Below, piece by piece: positions 56,252-63,999 of a stretch of 64,000 nucleotides of DNA; position 1 is the first letter of the stretch; every line of letters starts with the position of its first letter. Origin of the DNA: Phycisphaeraceae bacterium (GTDB lineage: Bacteria; Planctomycetota; Phycisphaerae; Phycisphaerales; Phycisphaeraceae). The notes beneath the pieces were generated by a model that was not told where the DNA came from, ran no database searches, and was given only the letters and a program-made list of their open reading frames with translations. The stretch lies in NCBI GenBank assembly GCA_020849625.1, contig JADLFV010000031.1, forward strand, positions 62,001-126,000. Reading direction: 5' to 3'. The position numbers were made by a program, and so were the translations under genes.

Positions 56252-57085
56252 TCAATCGGCCGTCAATATGGTGGTATGACCTTGGTAGGCCATCACGGCG
56301 TTCTTGTCACCAGGCCAAGTTCCGGGGAAGGTGGAATCGGTACTGCTCCAATCGAAGATGTTGTCCTTCTCAATCACAGGGCCGACGGTGGAATACTTGG
56401 TGGTGAAGCTGTAGTAGTCGGGCGCGAAGCGAACGTGGTTATCGTTCCAGCCGACCGAGCCTTGCCAGGTGCCGGAGCCAGCATCGGTGTGAATGCTGGA
56501 AATGTCGGTGAGGGTAGAGACGGTCGCACCAACCGTTTCGCCGGCTTTGGACTGCGAGATGCCGCGATCGGACATCACAATCGCCTGGCCGTTGAGTGTC
56601 TGCCGCCATTCTTCACGACGGCCGACGTTGGTGGTATCAGCGCCTTCGGGATTGAGGTTGCTCACTTTCAGCATGGCAAATGAATAGTGCAGCGTGGTGA
56701 CCTGCTGAGTGGTCCAGACGATCTTGGTGGATGTTTCCGAGGGGCTGATGGCATATTCGCCGGTAAAGTAGGCGTTGCCCAGCATCACGCCGTAACGGTG
56801 CTCGACCGCGGCGCCGGCCTGAGTGCCGATGGAGTCGGTGGCCAAACCGACCTTGGCGTTTTCACCGCGGCTGTTGAAGCCGGGATACCAGGTGCGATTG
56901 CCCTGAGCGTACATGACCATGGACTGTTGAATGCCACGGACCTGCGTATTGCTCTGGTTCTGGCGAGCGGCCCGGCGGGCAGCACCCAGCGCCGGCAGCA
57001 GGATGCCCACCAGCAGCGCGATGATGCTGATGACCACCAGCAGCTCGATCAGCGTAAAACCAAATTGCTTGACACGTTTCTGCAT
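56252..57085 (-). CDS. Type II secretion-like pseudopilin / type IV prepilin
   Basis: 277 aa from the ATG at 57085; a longer frame to 57154 adds only leader. GFTLIELLVVISIIALLVGILLPALGAARRAA is a classical class III signal: cleavage follows Gly of GFTLIE, with Glu5 of the mature chain. The globular part (about 45-277) is Asn/Thr/Gly-rich and unlike the short GspG. Planctomycetes carry many such pseudopilins. The role (pilus, secretion or surface polymer) is unknown. Its place in the polysaccharide locus may be accidental. Confidence 0.88.
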   Translation of the reverse strand: MQKRVKQFGFTLIELLVVISIIALLVGILLPALGAARRAARQNQSNTQVRGIQQSMVMYAQGNRTWYPGFNSRGENAKVGLATDSIGTQAGAAVEHRYGVMLGNAYFTGEYAISPSETSTKIVWTTQQVTTLHYSFAMLKVSNLNPEGADTTNVGRREEWRQTLNGQAIVMSDRGISQSKAGETVGATVSTLTDISSIHTDAGSGTWQGSVGWNDNHVRFAPDYYSFTTKYSTVGPVIEKDNIFDWSSTDSTFPGTWPGDKNAVMAYQGHTTILTAD

Positions 57086-57605
57086 GGGAAAAACCCTTTC
57101 ACTGGTTGAAGCACACGACGAATACTGAATGAACGAGTTCAGGACGATATCCACCCTGTCCGTAATGGATTACCGTTAACGACGCAAGGTTCTCCTCGTA
57201 GGCAGCGCAACTCCTGCACATTGGCCGGAACATCTTGCATGTTCAGGACGTGCAATGGGTTGACCCACCAAGCCCCGCTGGGCGTTGCAGGAAGCTAAAG
57301 CATTATAACAGTGACTGATGATCATGGGTAGCCCCCTGTCAAGTTTCCCTGGCGGCAGACTCCTGGGCCCCTGCTGCGATCCTCGGGCGGGCTGCGACAG
57401 TATAACCTGCAATCGCGTGTTGTTTGAGCGGCCCCGGCGGAACTGACGTGGCAGCCCGACTGGGCCGATGATAGACCCAGGCACCGCAAGGCCGCAGCGT
57501 CCGGTTATGGTAGAATCCGCCACGCCGCCGGAGGCGCCCGCCAGACGGGGGGCGAAAGTAGATTTGAACATTAACCCATAATTCACAGTGTTTTAGGAAT
57601 CAATC
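57086..57605. other. Divergent intergenic region, pseudopilin / GME-type epimerase
   Basis: No supported gene. A TATAAT on the minus strand (57307-57302) and a TAGAAT on the plus strand (57511-57516) are candidate -10 sites for the divergent genes, both with weak -35 boxes. The epimerase ATG is preceded by TTTTAGGAATCAATC. Confidence 0.5.
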
Positions 57606-58601
57606 ATGGTAAAACCATTCTACGTCGTCGCCGGTGGCGGCGGGTTCATCGGCGGACACCTGGTAGCCGAGCTGCGTCGCCGCGGCCTTGGCCCGATCCG
57701 CTCGGTTGACATCAAGCCCACCAGCGAGTGGTACCAATGCTTCGAAGACGTGGAAAACATCGTGGCCGACCTCAAGGACCTGGCCAACTGCCGCCGGGCC
57801 TGCAAGGACGCCCGGGAGGTTTACTGCCTGGCAGCCGATATGGGCGGCATGGGCTTCATCGAGACCCACAAGGCTGCCTGCATGCTCAGCGTCCTGATCA
57901 GCACCCACATGCTGCTGGCCGCCCGCGACGCCAAGGTTGAGAAATACTTCTACTCCTCCTCTGCCTGCGTCTATAACGCTGACAAGCAGAAAAGCGAAGA
58001 CGTCGTGCCCCTGAAGGAAGCCGACGCTTATCCCGGCATGCCCGAGGACGGCTACGGATGGGAGAAGCTGTTCACCGAGCGCATGTGCCGCCACTTCACC
58101 GAAGACTTCGGCATGTACACCCGCGTGGCACGCTTCCATAACGTCTATGGCCCGCACGGCACGTGGGAAGGCGGACGCGAAAAGGCGCCCGCCGCCATCA
58201 GCCGCAAGGTCATCGAAGCCAAGCTCGGCGGCAAGAAGGAAATCGAAATCTGGGGTAACGGCCACCAGACTCGCTCCTTCATGTACATCGATGACTGTCT
58301 CAAGGGCATCGACATGATCCTGCACGGCAACGTGCCCGAGCCGATCAACCTCGGCTCCGACGAGCTGGTGACCATCAACGGCCTGGTCGATATGGTCGAG
58401 GACATCGCGGGCATCAAGCTCAAGCGACACTACAACCTCAACGCTCCCAAGGGAGTCAACGGCCGCAACAGCGACAACACGCTGATCAAGAAGTATCTCA
58501 ACTGGGCCCCCTCCATCCGCCTGCGCAACGGCATGGAGAAAACGTACAAGTGGATCTATGACGAATACGTGGCCAAGTACGGCTCGACCGCCAAGCGTTG
58601 A
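57606..58601 (+). CDS. GDP-mannose 3,5-epimerase-like NAD-dependent epimerase
   Basis: 331 aa extended SDR. GGGGFIGGHLVAELRRRG is the NAD site; SSSACVYN with the YGWEK pair (Tyr, Lys) is the active site. NMGGMGFI-like ADMGGMGFIETHK and RFHNVYGPHGTWEGGREKAPAA match the plant GDP-mannose 3,5-epimerase signatures almost word for word. That enzyme turns GDP-D-mannose into GDP-L-galactose (and GDP-L-gulose). Whether this bacterial homologue does so is inferred. The gene heads a rightward run with a methyltransferase, GT and acetyltransferase. Confidence 0.85.
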   Translation: MVKPFYVVAGGGGFIGGHLVAELRRRGLGPIRSVDIKPTSEWYQCFEDVENIVADLKDLANCRRACKDAREVYCLAADMGGMGFIETHKAACMLSVLISTHMLLAARDAKVEKYFYSSSACVYNADKQKSEDVVPLKEADAYPGMPEDGYGWEKLFTERMCRHFTEDFGMYTRVARFHNVYGPHGTWEGGREKAPAAISRKVIEAKLGGKKEIEIWGNGHQTRSFMYIDDCLKGIDMILHGNVPEPINLGSDELVTINGLVDMVEDIAGIKLKRHYNLNAPKGVNGRNSDNTLIKKYLNWAPSIRLRNGMEKTYKWIYDEYVAKYGSTAKR

Positions 58602-58643
58602 AGCCTTGTTGTTTACTGCGAGGCGGCGCAGAAAGGATGATCG

Positions 58644-59591
58644 ATGTCTGGAATTGGGCACGCGATCAAGTCTCGATGGCCCGGCATGACCGGCCGGGTC
58701 GTGCGGATCGGCCAGCGGTTGGGCGTGAACATCACCCCCCACCATTTCTACTCGGAAATCCCCGACTATCGGCATCTGGAGACCCATGATTACTGGCGGC
58801 AACCGCTGTCGATGCACGACATTCAGGGCGCCACCATCGAACCGCAACTCGCCATGGCCCAGGAGCTTTGCGGGCCCTACGTCGAGAAATTGCAAGGCGG
58901 ACAAATCCACGCCCAGGCCTCGCACATGAATGGTGAGCCGGGCTTCGGCATCATCGAAGCGGACATGCTTTACTGTTATCTTCGCGCGCTGAAGCCACGA
59001 CGCATCGTGCAGGTGGGCTGTGGCGTCTCGACCGCCGTCACCTTGATCGCCGCCGCGGACGAGCCGGACTATCATCCGCAAATCGTCTGCGTCGATCCCT
59101 ATCCCACGAAACTGCTGCATAAGCTGGCAACGGAAAACAAAATCACCCTCGTGCCGCAGATGGCCCAGGTCGTCCCCCTGCAGACGTTTACGGACCTCGT
59201 AGCCGGCGACCTGCTGTTCATCGACTCCACACATACACTGCGCGTGGGCAGCGAAGTGATCCAGTTGATCTGCGAGGTTCTGCCTCGCTTGCGTCAAGGC
59301 GTGCGGGTCCACCTGCACGATATCCCCTTTCCCTATTCGTACGCCCCCCGCGTGCTGACCATGCCGTTCATCTCCCGTGAGCCGGTATTGCTCTACGGCT
59401 TCCTGGTTTCCAATCCCAACTACCGCATCGACGTGTCGATGTCGATGCTGCACTACGCCGAGCCTGATGCCATGCGTAAAATCCTGGCCCATTACGATCC
59501 CATGCCGACCGAGAAGGGCGTATCCACCGGCCTTGGGCATTTCCCGTCTTCGATTTATCTTCGAGTGGTTGATGAACGGCGATGGCACTAG
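58644..59591 (+). CDS. Class I SAM-dependent methyltransferase
   Basis: 315 aa. SAM motif I is RRIVQVGCGVSTAVTLIAAAD (about 117-137), motif II QIVCVDPYP, then LLFIDSTHTLRVGSEV and LRQGVRVHLHDIPFP. The family includes sugar O-methyltransferases with a DSTH metal block. Its stop codon TAG is formed at the junction with the MITE-like element: TA belongs to the target site and G to the element. Confidence 0.8.
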   Translation: MSGIGHAIKSRWPGMTGRVVRIGQRLGVNITPHHFYSEIPDYRHLETHDYWRQPLSMHDIQGATIEPQLAMAQELCGPYVEKLQGGQIHAQASHMNGEPGFGIIEADMLYCYLRALKPRRIVQVGCGVSTAVTLIAAADEPDYHPQIVCVDPYPTKLLHKLATENKITLVPQMAQVVPLQTFTDLVAGDLLFIDSTHTLRVGSEVIQLICEVLPRLRQGVRVHLHDIPFPYSYAPRVLTMPFISREPVLLYGFLVSNPNYRIDVSMSMLHYAEPDAMRKILAHYDPMPTEKGVSTGLGHFPSSIYLRVVDERRWH

Positions 59592-59691
59592 GTTCTGTCG
59601 GAAAACTAATGTTTTGTTCCGGTGGGGCGGCCGTCTCGGCCGCCAGCGGGCGAGACGCCCACTCCACCTTCAGTTTTCCGACTGAGCCTAG
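59588..59691. mobile_element. MITE-like element, copy 2, between a stop and a start codon
   Basis: 104 bp, CTAG-bounded, reverse complement of the copy at 19134-19237 with one difference. The left boundary supplies the TAG stop of the methyltransferase, and the right boundary ends one base before the ATG of the glycosyltransferase. Without the insert the sequence would read TAG-C-ATG. The element is open in the frame of the downstream gene. Confidence 0.88.
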
Positions 59692-59692
59692 C

Positions 59693-60943
59693 ATGACCAG
59701 CGATCGCAAGATTGACGCCCAGCCACCATCGACGCTGCTCGTGCTGACTCAGGTCTATGTCCCAGACCCGGCCAGCGTGGGCCAGCACATGCACGACGCG
59801 GCTGCGGAGATGGGCCGCCGCGGCCATCGCGTGATCGTTTACTGCGCCAACCGCGGCTACGACGACCCGACGCAGAAGTATCCCCGGCACGAAGTGCGCG
59901 ACGCCGTGTCCATCCGCCGCCTGCCCCTGTCCAGCCTGGGCAAAAAGTCATTGCTGCATCGCGTGGTGGCGCAGTTGTCGTTTCTGACTCAGTGCATCGT
60001 GCGCGGCTGTTTCGTTCGCCGACTCGATCGAATCTTCATCAGCACATCGCCCCCCATGTGTGCATTCGCGGCGCTGTGCATCGCTGCCATCCGTCGCGTG
60101 CCCATTTCCTACTGGGTGATGGATCTGAATCCCGACCAGGTCATCGTCATGGGGCGCATGAAACCAACCGCGCTGCCCGTGCGCATGATGAACATGCTCA
60201 ATCGGGCGATCCTTGGACGGGCGCAACACATCGTCGCCCTCGATCGCTTCATGGCCCAGCGGCTCAACCGCAAGCGCGACGTGACGGACAAGATGCTGAT
60301 CATGCCGCCCTGGCCGCATGAGTCGCACCTCCAGCCGATCGCGCATGCGGACAATCCCTTCCGCGCCACGCATCAACTGCAAAACAAATTCGTGATCATG
60401 TACAGCGGCAATCATTCGCCCGCCAACCCGCTGGACACTCTGCTCGAAACCGCCATGCGCCTGCGCGACCAACAGGACTTGCTGTTCATGTTCATTGGTG
60501 GTGGTGGCGGCAAGAAGCAGATTGATGACCAGATCGCCCAGCATCATCCACCGCATATTGTCTCGCTGCCTTATCAGCCGCTCAGTCAGATCAAATATTC
60601 GTTGTCAGCCGCGGATCTGCATGTGGTCACCATGGGCAATGAGGTGGTTGGTTGCGTGCATCCGTGCAAAGTGTATGGCGCGATGGCGATAGGTCGGCCG
60701 ATCCTCTATTTCGGGCCGCGCCCTTCGCACGTTTCCGACCTGCTGGATGAGGCGCAGTGCGGCTGGCATCTGGATCACGGTGATGTGGATGGAGCCGTGG
60801 CGTTGCTCAACCGCATTCGCCAACTGCCGCCCGCTCAACTTCAACAGATGGGCGAAAATGGACGAAAACTGGTAGAAGAACGCTACGGACGTGACGTTTT
60901 GTTGCCAAAGTTTGTCGATCGTGTGCTCAGCTCAAACTCATAG
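59693..60943 (+). CDS. Glycosyltransferase, GT4 family (WbuB/WcaI-like)
   Basis: 416 aa from the ATG at 59693, just after the MITE. An alternative ATG at 59582 would read through the element and add 37 residues. N-terminal LTQVYVPDPASVGQHMHDAAAEMGRRGH and YWVMDLNPDQVIVMG; donor domain MYSGNHSPANPLDTLLETA, GGGGGKKQIDD and VVGCVHPCKVYGAMAIGRPI, the WcaI-type replacement of EX7E. It transfers a sugar (family: fucose or N-acetyl-fucosamine-like) in polysaccharide assembly. Confidence 0.87.
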   Translation: MTSDRKIDAQPPSTLLVLTQVYVPDPASVGQHMHDAAAEMGRRGHRVIVYCANRGYDDPTQKYPRHEVRDAVSIRRLPLSSLGKKSLLHRVVAQLSFLTQCIVRGCFVRRLDRIFISTSPPMCAFAALCIAAIRRVPISYWVMDLNPDQVIVMGRMKPTALPVRMMNMLNRAILGRAQHIVALDRFMAQRLNRKRDVTDKMLIMPPWPHESHLQPIAHADNPFRATHQLQNKFVIMYSGNHSPANPLDTLLETAMRLRDQQDLLFMFIGGGGGKKQIDDQIAQHHPPHIVSLPYQPLSQIKYSLSAADLHVVTMGNEVVGCVHPCKVYGAMAIGRPILYFGPRPSHVSDLLDEAQCGWHLDHGDVDGAVALLNRIRQLPPAQLQQMGENGRKLVEERYGRDVLLPKFVDRVLSSNS

Positions 60944-60973
60944 CTTCGACATCGTGACGCACGGACTGACAGT

Positions 60974-61567
60974 TTGACCTCACCACCGCCCATCTTCCAG
61001 CAACTCGACCGCGCCGCTCGCCGGCCCTACAGCCGAGGGGAGTACCTGGGCCGTATGGCCTGGTCGATCGTGCAGGCGCTGCTGATCCGTCCCAGTCCGC
61101 CCCGCGCTTATGCCTGGCGCCGATTCTGGCTGCGCCTGTTCGGCGCGAAAATCAGTCCTTGCAGCGGCACTCGCCCCACCACCCGCATCGTTCATCCCTG
61201 GCTGCTGGAGATCGGCGACCACTCGATCATCGGCGACGAGGTGCTGGTCTATAACCTCGGCCGAATCAGCATCGGCAATCACAGCGTCATCAGCCAACGC
61301 ACCCACTTGTGTGCCGGCACGCACGATCACACGCAACCCGACCTGCCCCTGCGCCGCTCGACGATTCAGATCGGCAGCGGCGTGTGGATATGCGCGGATG
61401 CGTTCATCGGCCCCGATGTGAGCGTCGGAGACAACGCACTGGTGGCGGCGCGAACAGTGGTCACCCGTGATGTGGAGCCCGCGACCATCGTGGCGGGCAA
61501 TCCCGCGCGCTTCATCAAGGCGCGACCGATGAACGCATCGGCCCACGACGCAGCAACATTCATCTGA
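60974..61567 (+). CDS. WcaF-type putative colanic acid acetyltransferase
   Basis: 197 aa, TTG start. The N-terminal helix AYAWRRFWLRLFGAKI is followed by a left-handed beta-helix of hexapeptide repeats (IGDHSIIGDEVLVYNLG, ISIGNHSVISQRTHLCAGTHDHTQ, IGPDVSVGDNALVAA) and the C-terminal IVAGNPARFIKAR. It O-acetylates the polysaccharide unit using acetyl-CoA. Last gene of the locus; paralogue of the C-terminal half of the 43101 fusion. Confidence 0.9.
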   Translation: MTSPPPIFQQLDRAARRPYSRGEYLGRMAWSIVQALLIRPSPPRAYAWRRFWLRLFGAKISPCSGTRPTTRIVHPWLLEIGDHSIIGDEVLVYNLGRISIGNHSVISQRTHLCAGTHDHTQPDLPLRRSTIQIGSGVWICADAFIGPDVSVGDNALVAARTVVTRDVEPATIVAGNPARFIKARPMNASAHDAATFI

Positions 61568-61628
61568 TGTGTCGCCATTCTTTTGCGCCGAAGATCGCAC
61601 CTGCTTCGATCCCAGTAATTTGCGCCAT

Positions 61629-61730
61629 AAAAAAAACCGCACCCCAGCGAGCTAAGTCGTGGGGCACGGCGGAGGAGAAAGATCAAAATTGACAGGGCCC
61701 TGCGGTCGCACCTCAACCGCATGACCCACA
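61629..61730 (-). ncRNA. Candidate small RNA with intrinsic terminator
   Basis: Minus strand. TATAAT (61739-61734) is followed by about 100 nt holding a GCGGT/ACCGC hairpin and ending in CCG-CACCCCA ... TGGGGCACGG-like terminator stem (61637-61669) with eight U residues. The -35 box is weak, but an A/T-rich tract lies upstream. No ORF is present. If not a separate RNA, this is simply the terminator of leftward transcription from mraZ. Confidence 0.4.
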
Positions 61731-61739
61731 TTGATTATA

Positions 61740-62518
61740 CGATTTCTGATCGGTTCAGTTCTATCCCTAACACCAAATTTTTCCTATTTTCGCCACTGGC
61801 AAGCATTTCCGTGCAACGTCCTATAATCCAAAGCAGCCTGAACCGCAGGTAAGAAAGCCGCTTTGGGCGCGAATATGGCCGGTGGTGCGGGCCCTGTGCA
61901 GGGCCTGTGGATTGGACACGACCGCCGGGGAACGGGATAAAATCAGCGAAGGTGCTGTCACTTGCTTGGCCGGCGACGCCTAACAGGTCGAATGAGGACA
62001 TCCGATCACTGATGCATGGCCGTCATCCCGTGAAGCCAGCCGTGGCTTGCGGGATGGTGCGCCGGTGGCCGCGACAGCCGAATCCGTTCTTCCCTTCGCT
62101 GATATCGAGCGGGCCGCAACCCGCACGATCTGAGCACCGGCCGCACGCCGCACTGACCGTCCGTGGTCAGCCAACGCACCGGCCGGCTGGCGGCCGATCA
62201 TCTGCTCATCCAGCGATCATGGGGCTCGCGGTCGCACCACGGGCCGACAATCCTGCAAGGCAGACATCTCTCGCCGCCGTCAGCTTCCCATGTTGTCCGT
62301 TGCTTGTTTCTCTGGCCCCTTTCGATATCGTTTGTTGGCATGCCGATCCAGAGGTGAAGTCCGCTTCGACCCCTCAAAAATAGGCTTGTTACTGGCAATC
62401 CACTGAAATTGCCGGGAAATTCTGATCATTTCTCCTTCGATCATCGTTCAAGACAACTGAGGTCTACACCGGAGTTGCCCTGCATTTTCATCCTCCGAAC
62501 GATCTCCATCCCGCAAAC
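61740..62518. other. Long structured non-coding region downstream of mraZ
   Basis: About 780 bp with no coding pattern. It contains the nested hairpin at 62025-62055, GGCCCTGTGCAGGGCC (61890-61905), TGACC-GTCCGT-GGTCA (62155-62170) and several GC stems. A TATAAT box lies at 61822-61827 on the + strand. It could be a structured RNA or the long 3' region of mraZ; I could not match RNase P, tmRNA, SRP or 6S RNA. Confidence 0.5.
62025..62055. repeat. Strong nested hairpin
   Basis: ATCCCG/CGGGAT outer stem and AAGCCA/TGGCTT inner stem, separated by a small TG/G bulge, with a GCCG tetraloop; 12 paired positions in all. Confidence 0.7.
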
Positions 62519-62959
62519 TCAAAACAGATCGTCCGAATCCATCAGAACGGCATCCACTTCCCGACGCCATTCATCCCTGTCGCGTACTTCCAGGTGGTCA
62601 TCCACGCCGATCAGCACCACCTGCCCGCCCAGACCCGTCCGCCGCAGCATCTCGGCCGGTAAAAGCAGCCGGCCCTGTCGATCCAACTCCTGCCGCTGCG
62701 ATAACGAAAAAATCACCCGGCGGAACGCGTTCAACTTCTGGCGGTCGGCGGCCAGACCCTTCAGTTCCCGGGCCCGCTGCTCGAAACCCGCCTCGGTATA
62801 GAGGCTCAGACTACGCCCGATACCGATCGTCACGACGAGACAAATCGGGTCTCCTTCACCAATGCCCACTTCGCGCTGCACCTGGGATCGAATCTCCGAC
62901 GGGATGGCCAGTCGGTTCTTGCTGTCGATCGTGTGCTCGAAGGTTCCGGTGAAGACCAA
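62519..62959 (-). CDS. mraZ: Transcriptional regulator MraZ
   Basis: 146 aa from a TTG start at 62959 (VFTGTFEHTIDSKNRLAIPSE), with AGGCAAGG upstream; a longer frame to 63076 runs through the operator. Two SpoVT-AbrB halves are visible: DSKNRLAIPSEIR and DRQGRLLLPAEMLRRTGLG, followed by VVLIGVDDHLEVRDRDEWRRE. MraZ forms a ring and normally represses the dcw cell-division cluster. No rsmH (mraW) follows on this strand within the window, which is unusual. Confidence 0.93.
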   Translation of the reverse strand: MVFTGTFEHTIDSKNRLAIPSEIRSQVQREVGIGEGDPICLVVTIGIGRSLSLYTEAGFEQRARELKGLAADRQKLNAFRRVIFSLSQRQELDRQGRLLLPAEMLRRTGLGGQVVLIGVDDHLEVRDRDEWRREVDAVLMDSDDLF

Positions 62960-62992
62960 AATGGTTGCCCTTGCCTCACGGGGTATTACTCT

Positions 62993-63064
62993 ACCCACTT
63001 TACCCCACTTCGCAACACCCTGCGCCACAAAACTTGAATTTTTTCCTGATGTCCGACTTACCCA
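62993..63064 (-). promoter_or_regulatory. Putative MraZ binding boxes
   Basis: On the minus strand GTGGGGTAAAGTGGGTAGAG places two GTGGG boxes exactly 10 bases apart (63007-63003 and 62997-62994), and a third TGGG lies at 63064-63061. MraZ is known to bind direct TGGG(A/G) repeats with one-helical-turn spacing upstream of its own gene. Confidence 0.6.
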
Positions 63065-63192
63065 CCTTCTCTGCACCGAATTGCCTGACTATCAGGCGAC
63101 AACTTATCCACACGCCCTTAACCAGCAGATCAATTCCGGGGACGCCGCGTTATCGTGCGGGCAGGCCGGCATCTGGATGGATCAGGAAATGC

Positions 63193-63218
63193 AACCGCAG
63201 ATGAACGCAGATAAACGC
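63193..63218. repeat. Short-period repeat (CGCAGAT type)
   Basis: AACCGCAGATGAACGCAGAT, one arm of the element described at 18936-19006. Confidence 0.55.
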
Positions 63219-63425
63219 GTATGTGATGAAGGGTCGCCCTGCAAAGACAGTTCGCCCTGCTGCCTCCCTCGTAGTATGTCACCCAAATACTTTGTCACCC
63301 GTCACAGCGTCACCCGGTCATCTTGCAGCCAGGTGCCGAATCGCATGCGAAGCTGCCCCGCAGTCCCCACAGCCCGTCGCGAGGCCCACTCATCAAGTCG
63401 ATCGCCCCAAACACCCTCGATCGAG

Positions 63426-63455
63426 AAGAACATATTTAACTTAAAATAAGTTCTT
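63426..63455. repeat. Imperfect copy of the AT-rich palindrome
   Basis: AAGAACATATTTAACTTAAA followed by ATAAGTTCTT; the left 20 bases equal those at 1909-1928, while the right arm has diverged. Confidence 0.6.
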
Positions 63456-63591
63456 GTCGGTCTTGCCATGAGGGGCCAACAGTCAAAAAGTGGAACATGA
63501 GCAGCGGAGTCGTGTCAGGTGATATGCAGCACGCCGACGGTCGGTGGTGAAGATGGCTGGGTGTGGATGAACTGCTACCGACGATAGTCGT

Positions 63592-63999
63592 TCAAGGCGC
63601 GGTCGATGGTGTGTGCGTATTGCGCCTGACGTATCGGGCGGGCAACATCTGAAGCGCAAAACGGCGGCCGGCCGCGCTGGTGGTCAACCAGTCGTTGACC
63701 AGTTGCGTGATCTGCGTCAATGGAGGCGAAAGCGTCGGCAGGCGCGGGCGCAGGTATTGAGAGACGCGCGTTCCACCACTACCCAGCACGAATACACCGG
63801 ATCCATTTCGCCTGCTGTTTACAAGGGCGCGGCGGGCTCCGGCTGCCGACAGGTCATCATCCGCCAGCACGACATTCGGCTGTATCGCAGACCGGCGCAG
63901 AAAGCGGCGAACCGTCAGATAGGCTCCTCCTTCACCGCCGCGCGAGGGAACAATCGCCACGCGTTCGGCTGAGAATCCATGGGAAATCAAACTGCACAG
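63592..63999 (-). CDS. C-terminal part of a LacI-family regulator / sugar-binding domain (runs off the window)
   Basis: At least 136 residues; the 5' part lies beyond 64000. LISHGFSAERVAIVPSRGG and PNVVLADDDLSAAGARRAL correspond to the effector-binding C-terminal half of LacI/PurR regulators, where xxxNDxxAxGAxxAL is the typical block. The DNA-binding domain is not in the window. A TTG at 63990 is an internal codon, not the start. It probably controls sugar metabolism genes to its left or elsewhere. Confidence 0.6.
   Translation of the reverse strand: MCSLISHGFSAERVAIVPSRGGEGGAYLTVRRFLRRSAIQPNVVLADDDLSAAGARRALVNSRRNGSGVFVLGSGGTRVSQYLRPRLPTLSPPLTQITQLVNDWLTTSAAGRRFALQMLPARYVRRNTHTPSTAP

Larger units (their letters stand above)
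62960..63591. other. Gene-free region between mraZ and the LacI-type gene
   Basis: It holds the MraZ box repeats, a single-arm CGCAGAT repeat, an imperfect copy of the AT-rich palindrome, and no convincing gene. Confidence 0.6.

Noticed and set aside
57600-59588. A 662-codon open frame on the minus strand
   Set aside because: It is the exact antisense of the epimerase and methyltransferase genes, which have full family motifs. The antisense translation is low-complexity (His/Val/Gly-rich), a usual GC-rich shadow.
61740-62518. RNase P RNA, tmRNA, SRP RNA or 6S RNA in the gap beside mraZ
   Set aside because: On both strands the conserved core stretches of these RNAs (for example AGGAAAGTCC of RNase P or the TTCGA arm of tmRNA) were not found; only AGGTGAAGTCCG at 62351 resembles RNase P faintly.
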